Positions 17,188-25,222 of a stretch of DNA of 41,790 nt are shown in pieces (position 1 is the first letter of the stretch; the number at the start of each line of letters is the position of its first letter). Under the pieces are notes generated by a model that saw nothing but the letters and a program-made list of their open reading frames with translations, was not told the DNA's origin and ran no database searches. Source of the DNA: Caldilineaceae bacterium (GTDB lineage: Bacteria; Chloroflexota; Anaerolineae; Caldilineales; Caldilineaceae); NCBI GenBank assembly GCA_019637695.1, contig JAHBVG010000058.1, forward strand, positions 1 through 41,790, in the 5' to 3' direction. The translations under genes were made by a program, and so were the position numbers.

Positions 17188-17212
17188 GAAACAGGTATGA
17201 AAGGATAGCAAC

Positions 17213-18352
17213 ATGGCTGTAATCGAAGAAGCCATCGGCGCAGGAACCAAAGAACCTGCCCCACTGGAAGAGAAGGTGGCCCTTGCCACCCCCTGGCAAT
17301 TGATGCGCTGGAAATTCATGCGCCATCGGGTGGCGGTGCTTGCGCTTGGCGTGCTGGTTCTTTTCTATTTGATCGTCATTTTTGCCGAGTTCGTAGCGCC
17401 CTATTCACCCACCCGGTATGACACGGATTACATGTACATGCCGCCGCAGCGCATCCATTTCTTCGATGAAGGACGCTTTCAACTGCGCCCGTTTGTCTAT
17501 GGCATGACGGCGGAATTCAATCCGGCTACCTTCAGAACCACTTACGAAGTAGATCGTACGCAGAAGTATCCCATTTACTTCTTTGTGAAAGGTGAACCCT
17601 ACAAACTTTGGGGCCGCTTTGAAGCGGATGTCCGTCTGTTTGGCGTGCGCGAAGGTACGGTCTTCCTCTTCGGTACGGACAAAATGGGTCGAGATCTCCT
17701 CTCGCTGATCATCTTTGGTGGGCGAATCTCACTTTCGGTGGGCCTATTGGGGATCGCAATCAGTTTCATCATCGGTATTATCGTTGGCGGTGTTTCCGGC
17801 TACTTCGGCGGACTGATTGACCTCCTCATCCAGCGCATTATCGAATTTATCCGCTCGGTGCCTACCCTGCCACTGTGGATGGCGCTCAGTGTGGCCCTGC
17901 CCCCCACCTGGTCGGTGATCCAGATCTATTTTGGCATCGTCGTCATCCTATCGCTGGTAGGGTGGACGGATCTGGCGCGGGTGGTGCGTGGCAAGTTCAT
18001 GTCGCTGCGCGAAGAAGAGTATGTGATGGCGGCGCAGTTAAATGGATCGAACGAGACACGCATTATCTTCAGACATATGCTTCCCTCGTTCGCCAGCCAC
18101 ATTATTGCTTCTCTCACCTTGAGCGTACCGGGGATGATCCTGGGTGAGACGGCGCTTAGCTTCATTGGCTTGGGTCTACAGCCACCCGCCATCAGTTGGG
18201 GCGTCCTCTTGAAAGATGCACAACGCATCACCGTGCTGGCCACATCGCCCTGGCTGTTGATCCCAGGCTTGTTCGTGGTCATTGCCATTCTCTGCTTCAA
18301 TTTCGTCGGCGATGGTCTGCGCGACGCTGCCGATCCGCATGCATCGATCTAG
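17213..18352 (+). CDS. ABC transporter permease, DppC/OppC family with long periplasmic insertion
   Basis: A 379-residue partner permease, 25 bp after the first one; GAAAGGA precedes ATG 17213. One membrane segment lies near residues 40-64. About 100 residues outside the membrane follow, up to FGTDKMGRDLLS. The canonical permease core then carries the EAA loop EEEYVMAAQLNGSNETRII. Peptide DppC proteins have a much shorter segment before GTDxxGRD, so the insertion is distinctive. It resembles the layout I would expect in the sugar-oligomer branch of this family, but that link is inference. It forms the heteromeric channel with the preceding permease. Confidence 0.9.
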   Translation: MAVIEEAIGAGTKEPAPLEEKVALATPWQLMRWKFMRHRVAVLALGVLVLFYLIVIFAEFVAPYSPTRYDTDYMYMPPQRIHFFDEGRFQLRPFVYGMTAEFNPATFRTTYEVDRTQKYPIYFFVKGEPYKLWGRFEADVRLFGVREGTVFLFGTDKMGRDLLSLIIFGGRISLSVGLLGIAISFIIGIIVGGVSGYFGGLIDLLIQRIIEFIRSVPTLPLWMALSVALPPTWSVIQIYFGIVVILSLVGWTDLARVVRGKFMSLREEEYVMAAQLNGSNETRIIFRHMLPSFASHIIASLTLSVPGMILGETALSFIGLGLQPPAISWGVLLKDAQRITVLATSPWLLIPGLFVVIAILCFNFVGDGLRDAADPHASI

Positions 18353-18360
18353 AGGATTTG

Positions 18361-19368
18361 ATGATGGATGATCAATCGAGACTGCTGAGCGTTAAGAACC
18401 TTTCCACACACTTCTTCTCGCGAGAAGGCATCCTGGCTGCTGTGGACGGGGTGAGCTTCGAGATTTGCCGCGGCGAGGCGTTGGGCATCGCCGGGGAGAG
18501 CGGATGCGGCAAAAGTGTGACGGCCCAGTCGATCCTGCGCATTGTGCCGAGCCACGGCAAAATCGTCGATGGCGAGATCCTCTTTTACCAAAACGGCGGC
18601 GCTCCCGTTGATCTGGTCTCGCTAGATTGGAAGGGCAAGGAGATCCGCAAGATCCGCGGCAAAGAGATTGCGATGGTCTTTCAAGAGCCGATGACAGGCT
18701 TCAGCATGGCCTATACCATCGGCAATCAGATTATGGAAGTAATCCGCCTGCACCAGCAGGTCAACGAGGCCGAGGCGCGCCGACGGGCGATTGAGATCCT
18801 GCAACGGGTGGGGATGCCCAAGCCGGAGCAGACCATTGATGCCTTTCCTTTTGCCCTGAGCGGCGGCATGCGCCAACGGGCCATGATCGCCATGGCCCTT
18901 TCGTGCAACCCAAGCCTCCTGATTGCGGATGAGCCTACCACTGCGGTCGATGTCACCATCCAGGCGCAGGTTCTGGAGCTACTCAAGGAACTCCAGCAAG
19001 AGATGGGCATGGCGATGATGGTGATCACCCATGATCTGGCGGTGATCTCTGAACTCTGCGACCGGGTGATGATCATGTATCTGGGCAAGGATGTGGAAAG
19101 CGCGCCGGCATCCGAACTCTTCAGCAACCCCAAGCACCCGTACACGGTGGGGCTGCTCAAGTCGGTGCCTGAACTGGGGGAAGGCAAGAGCCAGGAGATC
19201 TCACCCATCACTGGTTCGGTGCCTAGCCCTTATCACCGCCCGGGTGGGTGTCCATTCCACACCCGATGCCCGGCCTTTATCCCCAACGTATGTGATCTTC
19301 AGGCTCCCCCACAGGTGGAGGTGGCAAAGGATCATCGCGTTCGCTGCCATCTCTATGTACAGGAGTGA
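18361..19368 (+). CDS. ABC transporter ATP-binding protein, DppD/OppD family
   Basis: A 335-residue ATPase. ATG 18361 or the next codon ATG 18364 are both possible; AGAGG lies at 18351. The frame is open upstream to 18196, but that overlaps the permease gene. Walker A is GESGCGKS, the signature LSGGMRQR and Walker B LLIADEP. The C-terminal oligopeptide-type extension carries CPFHTRCP and a later cysteine. It energises the permease pair together with the ATPase at 19373. The stop at 19368 lies 4 bp before the next start, so the two are translationally coupled. Confidence 0.92.
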   Translation: MMDDQSRLLSVKNLSTHFFSREGILAAVDGVSFEICRGEALGIAGESGCGKSVTAQSILRIVPSHGKIVDGEILFYQNGGAPVDLVSLDWKGKEIRKIRGKEIAMVFQEPMTGFSMAYTIGNQIMEVIRLHQQVNEAEARRRAIEILQRVGMPKPEQTIDAFPFALSGGMRQRAMIAMALSCNPSLLIADEPTTAVDVTIQAQVLELLKELQQEMGMAMMVITHDLAVISELCDRVMIMYLGKDVESAPASELFSNPKHPYTVGLLKSVPELGEGKSQEISPITGSVPSPYHRPGGCPFHTRCPAFIPNVCDLQAPPQVEVAKDHRVRCHLYVQE

Positions 19369-19372
19369 AAGT

Positions 19373-20431
19373 ATGGCTGACCATAACCCTGTCGTTGAAG
19401 TTCACCGACTTCGTAAATACTATCCTATTGTGCGAGGGATCCTTCGGCGCAATGTTGGCACGGTGAAAGCTGTCGATGACGTTAGTTTTCACTTGAACCG
19501 AGGCGAAACCTTGAGCTTAGTAGGGGAAAGTGGTTGCGGTAAGACCACGACGGGTCGCTGCATTCTGCGCGCTATCGATCCAACCGCGGGGAAGATCCTC
19601 TTCCACAGGGGCAACGGTGAAGAGATCGACATCACCGGGCTGGATCGTAAGGAATTGCGCTACACCCAGCGCTATATGGGCATGATCTTCCAAGATCCTT
19701 ATTCCTCGCTCAACCCGCGCATGACGGTACTTGATATCATCGGTGAGCCGTTCATTACGCGCAACCTGATCAAAAATCGCGGCGAGTTGGAAGATCGGGT
19801 GGCCGCGCTGCTGCGCAGTGTACGGCTTGATCCTAGCTTAATGCAGCGCTATCCTCATGCCTTCAGCGGCGGACAGCGGCAGCGCATCGCCATCGCCCGC
19901 GCCCTGGCCCTGAACCCCGATTTTGTGGTGGCAGATGAACCTATCTCTGCGCTGGATGTCTCGGTGCAGGCGCAGATCCTCAGCCTGCTTAAGGAGCTTC
20001 AAACCGAACGTCATCTCACTTATCTCTTCATTACCCATAATCTATCGGTGGTTGAGTATATCAGCAACCGGGTGGCGGTGATGTATGTGGGGCAGATCGT
20101 TGAACTGGGCGAGACGGAGACGATCTTCCACGAGCCAAAGCATCCTTACACCGAGGCGCTGCTTTCTGCCGTACCTGTGGTCAAGACCGATAAGTCTGGT
20201 CGTAGACGCGAACGGATTGTCTTAGAAGGGGATGTGGCGGATCCCGCCAATGTGCCGCCCGGCTGTTCGTTCCATCCACGTTGCGCTTATGCCCAGGAGA
20301 TCTGCCGCACGGAAGAACCAGAGTTGATCAACATCACCCGATCTGATCAAGTCCCCCACTATGCCCGTTGCCACTTTGCTACTGAACTCAATCTACGGGG
20401 CGTCAAACAACTGTTTGCACACCCTATGTAA
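19373..20431 (+). CDS. ABC transporter ATP-binding protein, DppF/OppF family
   Basis: A 352-residue ATPase starting at ATG 19373 (MADHNPVVEVHRLRKYYP). Its ribosome site AGGAG lies within the last codons of the preceding gene. Walker A is GESGCGKTT, the signature FSGGQRQRIAIARAL and Walker B VVADEP. The C-terminal extension has CSFHPRCAYAQEIC, the cysteine pattern typical of the F-type subunit. It forms a heterodimer with the D-type ATPase. A longer frame from 19091 lies entirely inside the upstream gene and is rejected. The gap to the binding-protein gene contains a strong ribosome site leading only to a start-stop pair. Confidence 0.92.
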   Translation: MADHNPVVEVHRLRKYYPIVRGILRRNVGTVKAVDDVSFHLNRGETLSLVGESGCGKTTTGRCILRAIDPTAGKILFHRGNGEEIDITGLDRKELRYTQRYMGMIFQDPYSSLNPRMTVLDIIGEPFITRNLIKNRGELEDRVAALLRSVRLDPSLMQRYPHAFSGGQRQRIAIARALALNPDFVVADEPISALDVSVQAQILSLLKELQTERHLTYLFITHNLSVVEYISNRVAVMYVGQIVELGETETIFHEPKHPYTEALLSAVPVVKTDKSGRRRERIVLEGDVADPANVPPGCSFHPRCAYAQEICRTEEPELINITRSDQVPHYARCHFATELNLRGVKQLFAHPM

Positions 20432-20455
20432 TTTTCTCAGAAGTATCTCAACATC

Positions 20456-20473
20456 AGGAGGTGTACCATGTAA
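20456..20473 (+). promoter_or_regulatory. start-stop element: strong ribosome site followed by ATG-TAA
   Basis: AGGAGGTG (20456-20463), a near-perfect anti-16S match, is followed after four bases by ATG (20468) and at once by TAA (20471). It sits in the 115-bp gap upstream of the binding lipoprotein gene. It could hold a ribosome and influence downstream translation or mRNA stability, or be the relic of an older start of the lipoprotein gene. Confidence 0.45.
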
Positions 20474-20546
20474 TTATCTGTATTGCCCAAAAGCATGTTC
20501 CCCTTCCGCACACTGGCATCTACCTTTGACCACGGAGGAAATCAAA

Positions 20547-22637
20547 GTGACATCAAAGACAGTTTCACGCTATCTCATTCCCTTTCTTTTGATTGCGGTC
20601 TTACTTTTGGCCGCCTGTGGAGCGCCGGCCCCGGCGCCAGCTGTTGACGCTCCAGCCGGAACACAACCCGCGGCAGATAGCTCATCTGCGGCGCAGCCGT
20701 CCGCTGCCGCTGGTCCGATCCTGACAGATCCACCCGCTGACGCTGGTGAACGTCCTGTGCAGATGCATGTCTACAACTCGCCGGAAGATTACACCGCCGC
20801 CACAGGCAATACCATCAGCGGCTACAATGAAGCGCCCGAATTGGCTGAAATGGTAGCCAGCGGCGCTCTACCACCAGTGGAGGAACGGTTGCCCGCAGCG
20901 CCAGTCGTGGTAGCGCCAGAAGAGGCAATCGGCAAGTATGGCGGCCCGCTACGCATGTCCATCACCGGGCAGAATACCCTGGCCGCCGAAGTCGGCAACT
21001 GGTGGGTCGTCGAATCTTTGACCATCCACTCGCCGCAGGGTGAGATCATCCCCAATGTGGCCCAAAGTTGGGAATGGACAGATGACAATAAAGTTCTGAC
21101 GCTTCACCTGCGCGAGGGCATTAAGTGGAGCGACGGCGTCCCCTTCACCGCCGATGACGTTGTCTTCTGGTGGGAAGATGTGGTACTTAACACAGAGCTG
21201 ACCCCGTCACCGCCCACCTTGCTGACCCGCGGCGGCGAGATGGGCGTGCTGACTAAGATCGACGATTACACCGTCCAGATGACATTTAGCCAGCCCTATG
21301 CGCTCTTCACCACCTACCTGGGGAGCTGGGGTTTTAGCCGCGGCGCGCCCACCGGCCATCCGAAGCATTATCTCACCCAGTTCCACCCGAACTATGCAGA
21401 GAGGGAAAGCATTGAAGCAGGCATGGCAGAAGGCGGCTTCGACACCTGGACCGACTACTTCACCCAGATGGCCGGCAACTTGAACCCAGACAAGCCCACC
21501 ATCGGCGCCTGGATTCCACAGGATCTGCCGCCGCAGCCGCTGGAGATCCACAAGCGGAATCCTTACTATTGGAAGGTTGACAGTGCTGGAAATCAACTGC
21601 CCTATATTGGCGAAATCTGGAGTACCCGCACCGCAGACCGCGAAGCTACTATCCTGAAGACGATTGCCGGCGAACTCGACTTCTCTCGCACAGGCAGCAT
21701 CGACCTGGCGCTCCTGAGCGATAATAAGGTCAGCGGCAATTATCGCTTTGCCTACGCCGACTGGATGCCCAACGCATTCGGCAACATCATGTTCAACTTC
21801 ACCACAGCCGATGAAGTGAAGCGAGAACTCTACAACGATGTGCGCTTCCGTCGTGCGCTTTCGGTAGCCATCAACCGTGATGAGATCATCAAGCTGATCT
21901 ACAAGGGCGGTGTTTTCGCCTCTCAGGTTGCGCCAATGCGCGGCGCTCCTTACTTCGGCGAGTCGGAACTCTTCCAATCCTGGGCGCAGTTTGACCCAGA
22001 TCTGGCCAACCAGATGTTGGACGAAATTGGCTTAACCGAGCGCGACAATGAAGGATTCCGCCTTGCCCCGAACGGCGGAGAGTTGCTGCTCATCATCGCC
22101 GCAACGACTGCCTGGCCTGTGGAGACGCCGGAGTTGATGGAGCTGGTCAGGGGCTACTGGGCGAATGTGGGTATTAAGGCTACGGTCACACCCGAAGCTG
22201 GTCAACTCTGGACTGCCCGCCACAATGCAGGTGAACACGACCTTTCCGCACGCGGCGCACACTTTGGCGGTGGACCTGTTCACCCGACGCTGAATTCCAA
22301 CACCTTTGCGCTGGCCGGCTGGCAGTGGGCGCCGGACTGGGCGCTCTGGCTCGATTCCAATGGCGCTCAGGGCGTAGAACCCCCAGACGATGTCAAACGC
22401 CTGCGTGAAATTCGCGAGCAGATCCTGGGTGAAGCCGACGAGGAGGCACGCAACGAGTTGATCCAGGAGGTCTTCCAAATCCAGATGGACAACCTCTGGT
22501 CCATCGGACTCGTCGTGGACGATCCACGCTTCGGCCAGTTGACGGTGGTCCACAACCGTCTGCGCAACGTGGTCACCCACTCGATCTCCGGTGAATGGTA
22601 CCCGATGGTACCTGCACACTGGTTCATCAACGAGTAG
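20547..22637 (+). CDS. family-5 extracellular solute-binding lipoprotein of the ABC importer
   Basis: A 696-residue binding protein. The start is GTG 20547, preceded by GGAGGAA at 20534-20540; it places a signal peptide (SRYLIPFLLIAVLLLAAC) exactly at the N-terminus. The lipobox LAAC gives lipidation at C24. A low-complexity Ala/Pro/Ser linker follows, then the family-5 domain with VAQSWEWTDD, LREGIKWSDGVPFTADDV and later VRFRRALSVAINRDEI. At about 700 residues it is longer than most dipeptide binders (near 530). Long family-5 proteins of this kind include oligosaccharide binders such as the rhizobial alpha-galactoside protein AgpA, which agrees with the neighbouring glycan genes. A terminator hairpin follows, so this is the last gene of the operon. 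Confidence 0.9.
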   Translation: MTSKTVSRYLIPFLLIAVLLLAACGAPAPAPAVDAPAGTQPAADSSSAAQPSAAAGPILTDPPADAGERPVQMHVYNSPEDYTAATGNTISGYNEAPELAEMVASGALPPVEERLPAAPVVVAPEEAIGKYGGPLRMSITGQNTLAAEVGNWWVVESLTIHSPQGEIIPNVAQSWEWTDDNKVLTLHLREGIKWSDGVPFTADDVVFWWEDVVLNTELTPSPPTLLTRGGEMGVLTKIDDYTVQMTFSQPYALFTTYLGSWGFSRGAPTGHPKHYLTQFHPNYAERESIEAGMAEGGFDTWTDYFTQMAGNLNPDKPTIGAWIPQDLPPQPLEIHKRNPYYWKVDSAGNQLPYIGEIWSTRTADREATILKTIAGELDFSRTGSIDLALLSDNKVSGNYRFAYADWMPNAFGNIMFNFTTADEVKRELYNDVRFRRALSVAINRDEIIKLIYKGGVFASQVAPMRGAPYFGESELFQSWAQFDPDLANQMLDEIGLTERDNEGFRLAPNGGELLLIIAATTAWPVETPELMELVRGYWANVGIKATVTPEAGQLWTARHNAGEHDLSARGAHFGGGPVHPTLNSNTFALAGWQWAPDWALWLDSNGAQGVEPPDDVKRLREIREQILGEADEEARNELIQEVFQIQMDNLWSIGLVVDDPRFGQLTVVHNRLRNVVTHSISGEWYPMVPAHWFINE

Positions 22638-22661
22638 AAGTAGACCAGCACTACAAGTATG

Positions 22662-22695
22662 GAAGAGGGGTGAATCTTCGGGTTCTCCCCTCTTC
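22662..22695 (+). terminator. probable factor-independent terminator of the transporter operon
   Basis: GAAGAGGGGTGAA (22662-22674) pairs with TTCTCCCCTCTTC (22683-22695): 12 of 13 pairs with an 8-base loop TCTTCGGG. The T run after it is short (TCTTT), so termination may be partial. It starts 25 bp after the lipoprotein stop. Confidence 0.7.
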
Positions 22696-22709
22696 TCTTT
22701 GGGGAGAGG

Positions 22710-22919
22710 ATGAAATCTGGGCGGTCGGTAAAGTTGGACAGTGATTACATCCTTTCGCGACTGGGTGGCCAGCAGATACGAGAGTTGGACTTTGCGGACG
22801 ACCGATTGACCATCTGCCTGCGAGAGTTTGACGACTATTTCGTATCTTGTGCTGATCCTACTCTTGATTCGGCATCAATCTCGTGTTTCACTCAAAAAAT
22901 CACCGAACACCCAGAATGA
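22710..22919 (+). CDS. small hypothetical protein
   Basis: A possible 69-residue protein starting at ATG 22710, with GGGGAGAG directly upstream but very close. The sequence (LDSDYILSRLGGQQIREL, then DDRLTICLREFDDYF) looks like a compact alpha/beta protein and has ordinary composition; it has no signal peptide. I do not recognise a family. It lies between the operon terminator and a MITE-like element, so it may be the remains of a longer gene. The weak start signal and isolated position keep confidence low. Confidence 0.4.
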   Translation: MKSGRSVKLDSDYILSRLGGQQIRELDFADDRLTICLREFDDYFVSCADPTLDSASISCFTQKITEHPE

Positions 22920-22936
22920 GTTACGCATTACTCATC

Positions 22937-23129
22937 TAGGGCAATCGCGAACCAAACTGTTTAGTTCTGATTTTCGCCGACAAGGGCGCAAGTTGAGATG
23001 AAAATAGTCGCCTTGACAGCTTCGTAGAATCATATTTTGCTCCGATGAGGCCAAATGGGTAGATAAAGCAGCCGGATCTGGATGTTTCGACGCCCTAAAG
23101 CAGCCAAAACAAAGTTTGCGATTGCCCTA
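22937..23129. mobile_element. MITE-like element with TA target duplication (IS630/Tc1-mariner type ends)
   Basis: Terminal inverted repeats GGGCAATCGCGAAC (22939-22952) and GTTTGCGATTGCCC (23114-23127) match at 13 of 14 positions. Each is flanked by the dinucleotide TA (22937-22938 and 23128-23129), the target duplication of IS630/Tc1-mariner transposons. The 189-bp interior has no convincing reading frame, so it would be mobilised in trans. It ends 3 bp before the stop codon of the HTH gene. Confidence 0.65.
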
Positions 23130-23131
23130 CA

Positions 23132-23770
23132 TTACATATTACCTGCGCCCTCATATCCTTCCAGCACTGCGTAGAGGACTTCGTCGAGGAATTGGGCGAT
23201 GGCCTGACGGATCTGCATATCGCCGGGATCGAGCGCTTCCTCGCGACGCACCGATTCGAGAAGCTGGCGACGGAAGAATTGCACCGTCCGTCCTGTTTCG
23301 ACAAGGCTCACTGCTTGATGGGCAGCCTCCTGACCATATTGGCGGCCCAAATCGCGGCCTGCGTTTAAGATTTCTGCGCGCTGTTCAGGGCGCATAACAT
23401 AGTTGAGGGCGAGGGCAAAGAGCCGTCGCCCTCGTTCGCGATTGATCTCGCGCTTGGTTTCATCCAACTCGGCGCGCCAGACGCCGGGCATGTTGGCGAT
23501 TTCCTGGCGCACACGGCTGAGCGCGTGTTCCACAGCGCTGTCCACAAGATGGGTGGTCGATGATCCCTGATTGGCCCGTTCCTGCAAAAAGGTGCGCAGA
23601 TCCGCCAGGCGAAAACGGCGATGGCCGCCTGGCGTCCGAAAGACGGGGATCTCTCCCCTGTCGGCCCAGGCGCGCAGCGTCGTCTGGTGAACGCCAAGCA
23701 ACTCGCTGGCCTCGCTCAGCGTCAACCAATGGACAGATTGTGGATCCACAGGAAGCTGTTTATTGGACAT
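23132..23770 (-). CDS. MerR/excisionase-type HTH protein with helical C-terminal domain
   Basis: A 212-residue predicted DNA-binding protein. The start at 23770 (MSNKQLPV) is the first ATG; no clear ribosome site is seen, and a TTG at 23812 would extend into the palindromic repeat. The N-terminal winged helix (TLSEASELLGVHQTTLRAW, then FRTPGGHRRF) is the BldC/excisionase type, where the GGHRRF turn forms the wing. About 130 residues of mostly helical sequence follow (GRDLGRQYGQEAAHQAVSL, FFRRQLLESVRREE, IRQAIAQFLDEVLYAVLEGY). They resemble a small sensory helical bundle such as the N-terminal domain of RsbR-type proteins. Target genes are unknown; the adjoining metabolic genes are candidates. 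Confidence 0.72.
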   Translation of the reverse strand: MSNKQLPVDPQSVHWLTLSEASELLGVHQTTLRAWADRGEIPVFRTPGGHRRFRLADLRTFLQERANQGSSTTHLVDSAVEHALSRVRQEIANMPGVWRAELDETKREINRERGRRLFALALNYVMRPEQRAEILNAGRDLGRQYGQEAAHQAVSLVETGRTVQFFRRQLLESVRREEALDPGDMQIRQAIAQFLDEVLYAVLEGYEGAGNM

Positions 23771-23813
23771 AGAGTTAGCTATCGAAAAGTAACTACTAAG
23801 CCCCTGCTCCAAA

Positions 23814-23848
23814 CGGGTCCGTGACCCGCCGCCAGGTCCGTGACCTGG
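23814..23848. repeat. REP-like double palindrome, family 1 (copy 2)
   Basis: Two perfect palindromes with a 3-base loop lie side by side: CGGGTC-CGT-GACCCG (23814-23828) and CCAGGTC-CGT-GACCTGG (23832-23848), separated by CCG. This is the clearest copy. It lies just upstream of the HTH gene, between it and the DUF2237 gene. Confidence 0.8.
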
Positions 23849-23869
23849 CTAGAGCAGAGGGAAGCCGCC

Positions 23870-23906
23870 CTTTGCGCCTCTGCCTCTTTGCGCCTTTGCG
23901 TTAAAT
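23870..23906. repeat. short direct repeats of TTTGCGCC
   Basis: TTTGCGCC occurs at 23871 and again at 23887, followed by a partial TTTGCG near 23895 and a closing TTAAA. It fills the gap between the REP copy and the end of the DUF2237 gene. No function can be assigned. Confidence 0.45.
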
Positions 23907-23922
23907 TGGATCATCGAGACGA

Positions 23923-24309
23923 TCAGATCAACTCAGCCTTGTCAGCGTCAATGGCATAGGCCATGAGATCCGCGAGATCAATGAACTCCAGCGCGGCGAC
24001 ATGGGTGGCCGCCAGCACAACCGGCGGCGCCTGTCCTGCATCCAGCGCCTCTTGCCAGCGTTCAGCGCAGAGACACCAGCGATCCCCTGGCTTGAGGCCA
24101 GCAAAACGGAATTCGGGACGAGGTGTACTCAGATCGTTGCCCCGTTTCTGAGAAAAAGCCAGGAATTCAGCGGTAACCTGGGCGCAGACTACATGCACAC
24201 CCAGATCCTCTGAACCAGTGTGGCAATAGCCATCCCGATAAAAGCCGGTGATTGGATTCATACAGCAAGACTGCAACGCTCCGCCGAGTACATTCATCGC
24301 CTGGGTCAT
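23923..24309 (-). CDS. DUF2237 family protein
   Basis: A 128-residue protein with the full family pattern: NVLGGALQSCCMNPITGFYRDG near the start, then GSEDLGVHVVCAQVTAEFL, RGNDLSTPRPEF, GLKPGDRWCLCAERWQEAL and ATHVAALEFI. Conserved cysteines (CC pair, CLC) suggest a metal site. The start at 24309 has AGGAG with 8-base spacing on the reverse strand. The biochemical function of the family is not known. It lies 23 bp downstream of the SIS-domain gene and is probably co-transcribed with it. Confidence 0.9.
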   Translation of the reverse strand: MTQAMNVLGGALQSCCMNPITGFYRDGYCHTGSEDLGVHVVCAQVTAEFLAFSQKRGNDLSTPRPEFRFAGLKPGDRWCLCAERWQEALDAGQAPPVVLAATHVAALEFIDLADLMAYAIDADKAELI

Positions 24310-24332
24310 AAGAGTTTCTCCTGTAAGGGTTT

Positions 24333-24968
24333 TTACGTTGAAAAAAATGTTGCCTCTACCGCCGCGCAGAGGACATGATAGATCGCCAGATGCCGCTCCT
24401 GGATGGCGTCCACGCGGGCGAAAGGCGCACGGATCGCCACATCGCAGAGCGCCTTCATCTGCCCGCCCGATTCTCCCGTCAGCCCCAATGTGCTGAGACC
24501 CAGCGCGCGCCCCACCTGTAGGGCATGGATCACATTCTTTGAATTGCCCGATGTGCTGATGCCCAGTACTATATCGCCGGGCTGCCCATAGCCGTAGACC
24601 TGCTGCGCGAAGACCATTTCCGCCGCCACGTCATTGCTGAAAGCGCTGATGATCCCCGACTGACTGACCAGCGAAATGGCCGGCAAGGCCCCCTGTAGAT
24701 GATCCGCCAGGTACTCTCCCTCGGCGGGGAAGGCATCGATCAGCCTGCGCCGCATTTCCACCGGCAGGGGACGTTTGAGAAAGAAGCCTTTCATCAATTC
24801 GCCCACAATATGTTCACAATCTGCAGCGCTGCCGCCGTTGCCGCAGATCAACAATTTGCCGCCGCTCCGATAACAATTGATCAACAGATCGATAGCGGCT
24901 TGAATATCCACCTGCGCCGGTTGCAGATCAGGATAGCGTTCTACAAGTTGCTCTAGAAGTCTGGACAT
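24333..24968 (-). CDS. SIS-domain phosphosugar isomerase, GmhA-like
   Basis: A 211-residue SIS-domain protein starting at 24968 after AGAGGAGATCC on the reverse strand. The phosphosugar-binding segments are CGNGGSAADCEHIVGELMKG, AFSNDVAAEMVFAQQV, GISTSGNSKNV and LTGESGGQM. It resembles sedoheptulose-7-phosphate isomerase in overall layout. The MKGFFLKRPLP insertion and the absence of heptose genes fit better the variants found in sugar catabolism operons, so an aldose-ketose phosphate isomerisation is likely but the substrate is open. A DiaA-like role in replication is less likely on sequence grounds. Confidence 0.82.
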   Translation of the reverse strand: MSRLLEQLVERYPDLQPAQVDIQAAIDLLINCYRSGGKLLICGNGGSAADCEHIVGELMKGFFLKRPLPVEMRRRLIDAFPAEGEYLADHLQGALPAISLVSQSGIISAFSNDVAAEMVFAQQVYGYGQPGDIVLGISTSGNSKNVIHALQVGRALGLSTLGLTGESGGQMKALCDVAIRAPFARVDAIQERHLAIYHVLCAAVEATFFST

Positions 24969-25111
24969 GGGGATCTCCTCTTCTCAAAAGCAATGCGCTC
25001 AAGAACCTCGCGTCCGATTCCCAATCAAATCGTGGCCGGAGAATTGTACAGAAGATCCGCAGAGATTTCGAATCCGCATTGACCTTTGTGTGAACGAGGC
25101 GCCATCGCCTC

Positions 25112-25140
25112 TTCGCAAAACCCCACCTGTCCTGTATAAT
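25112..25140 (+). promoter_or_regulatory. probable promoter of the large glycosidase gene
   Basis: A perfect -10 TATAAT (25135-25140) follows a weak -35 TTCGCA (25112-25117) at a 17-base spacing. The palindrome GAGGCG-CCAT-CGCCTC (25096-25111) abuts the -35 and could be an operator. Transcription would begin near 25147, about 75 bases before the start codon. Confidence 0.6.
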
Positions 25141-25222
25141 GGGAGACCGTGCAAGGGGACGCCTACGCGTTGTTTGAACCAGGGCCGGGCGTCTGCATAG
25201 TTTGGAATGGGAGCCTTTTCTT

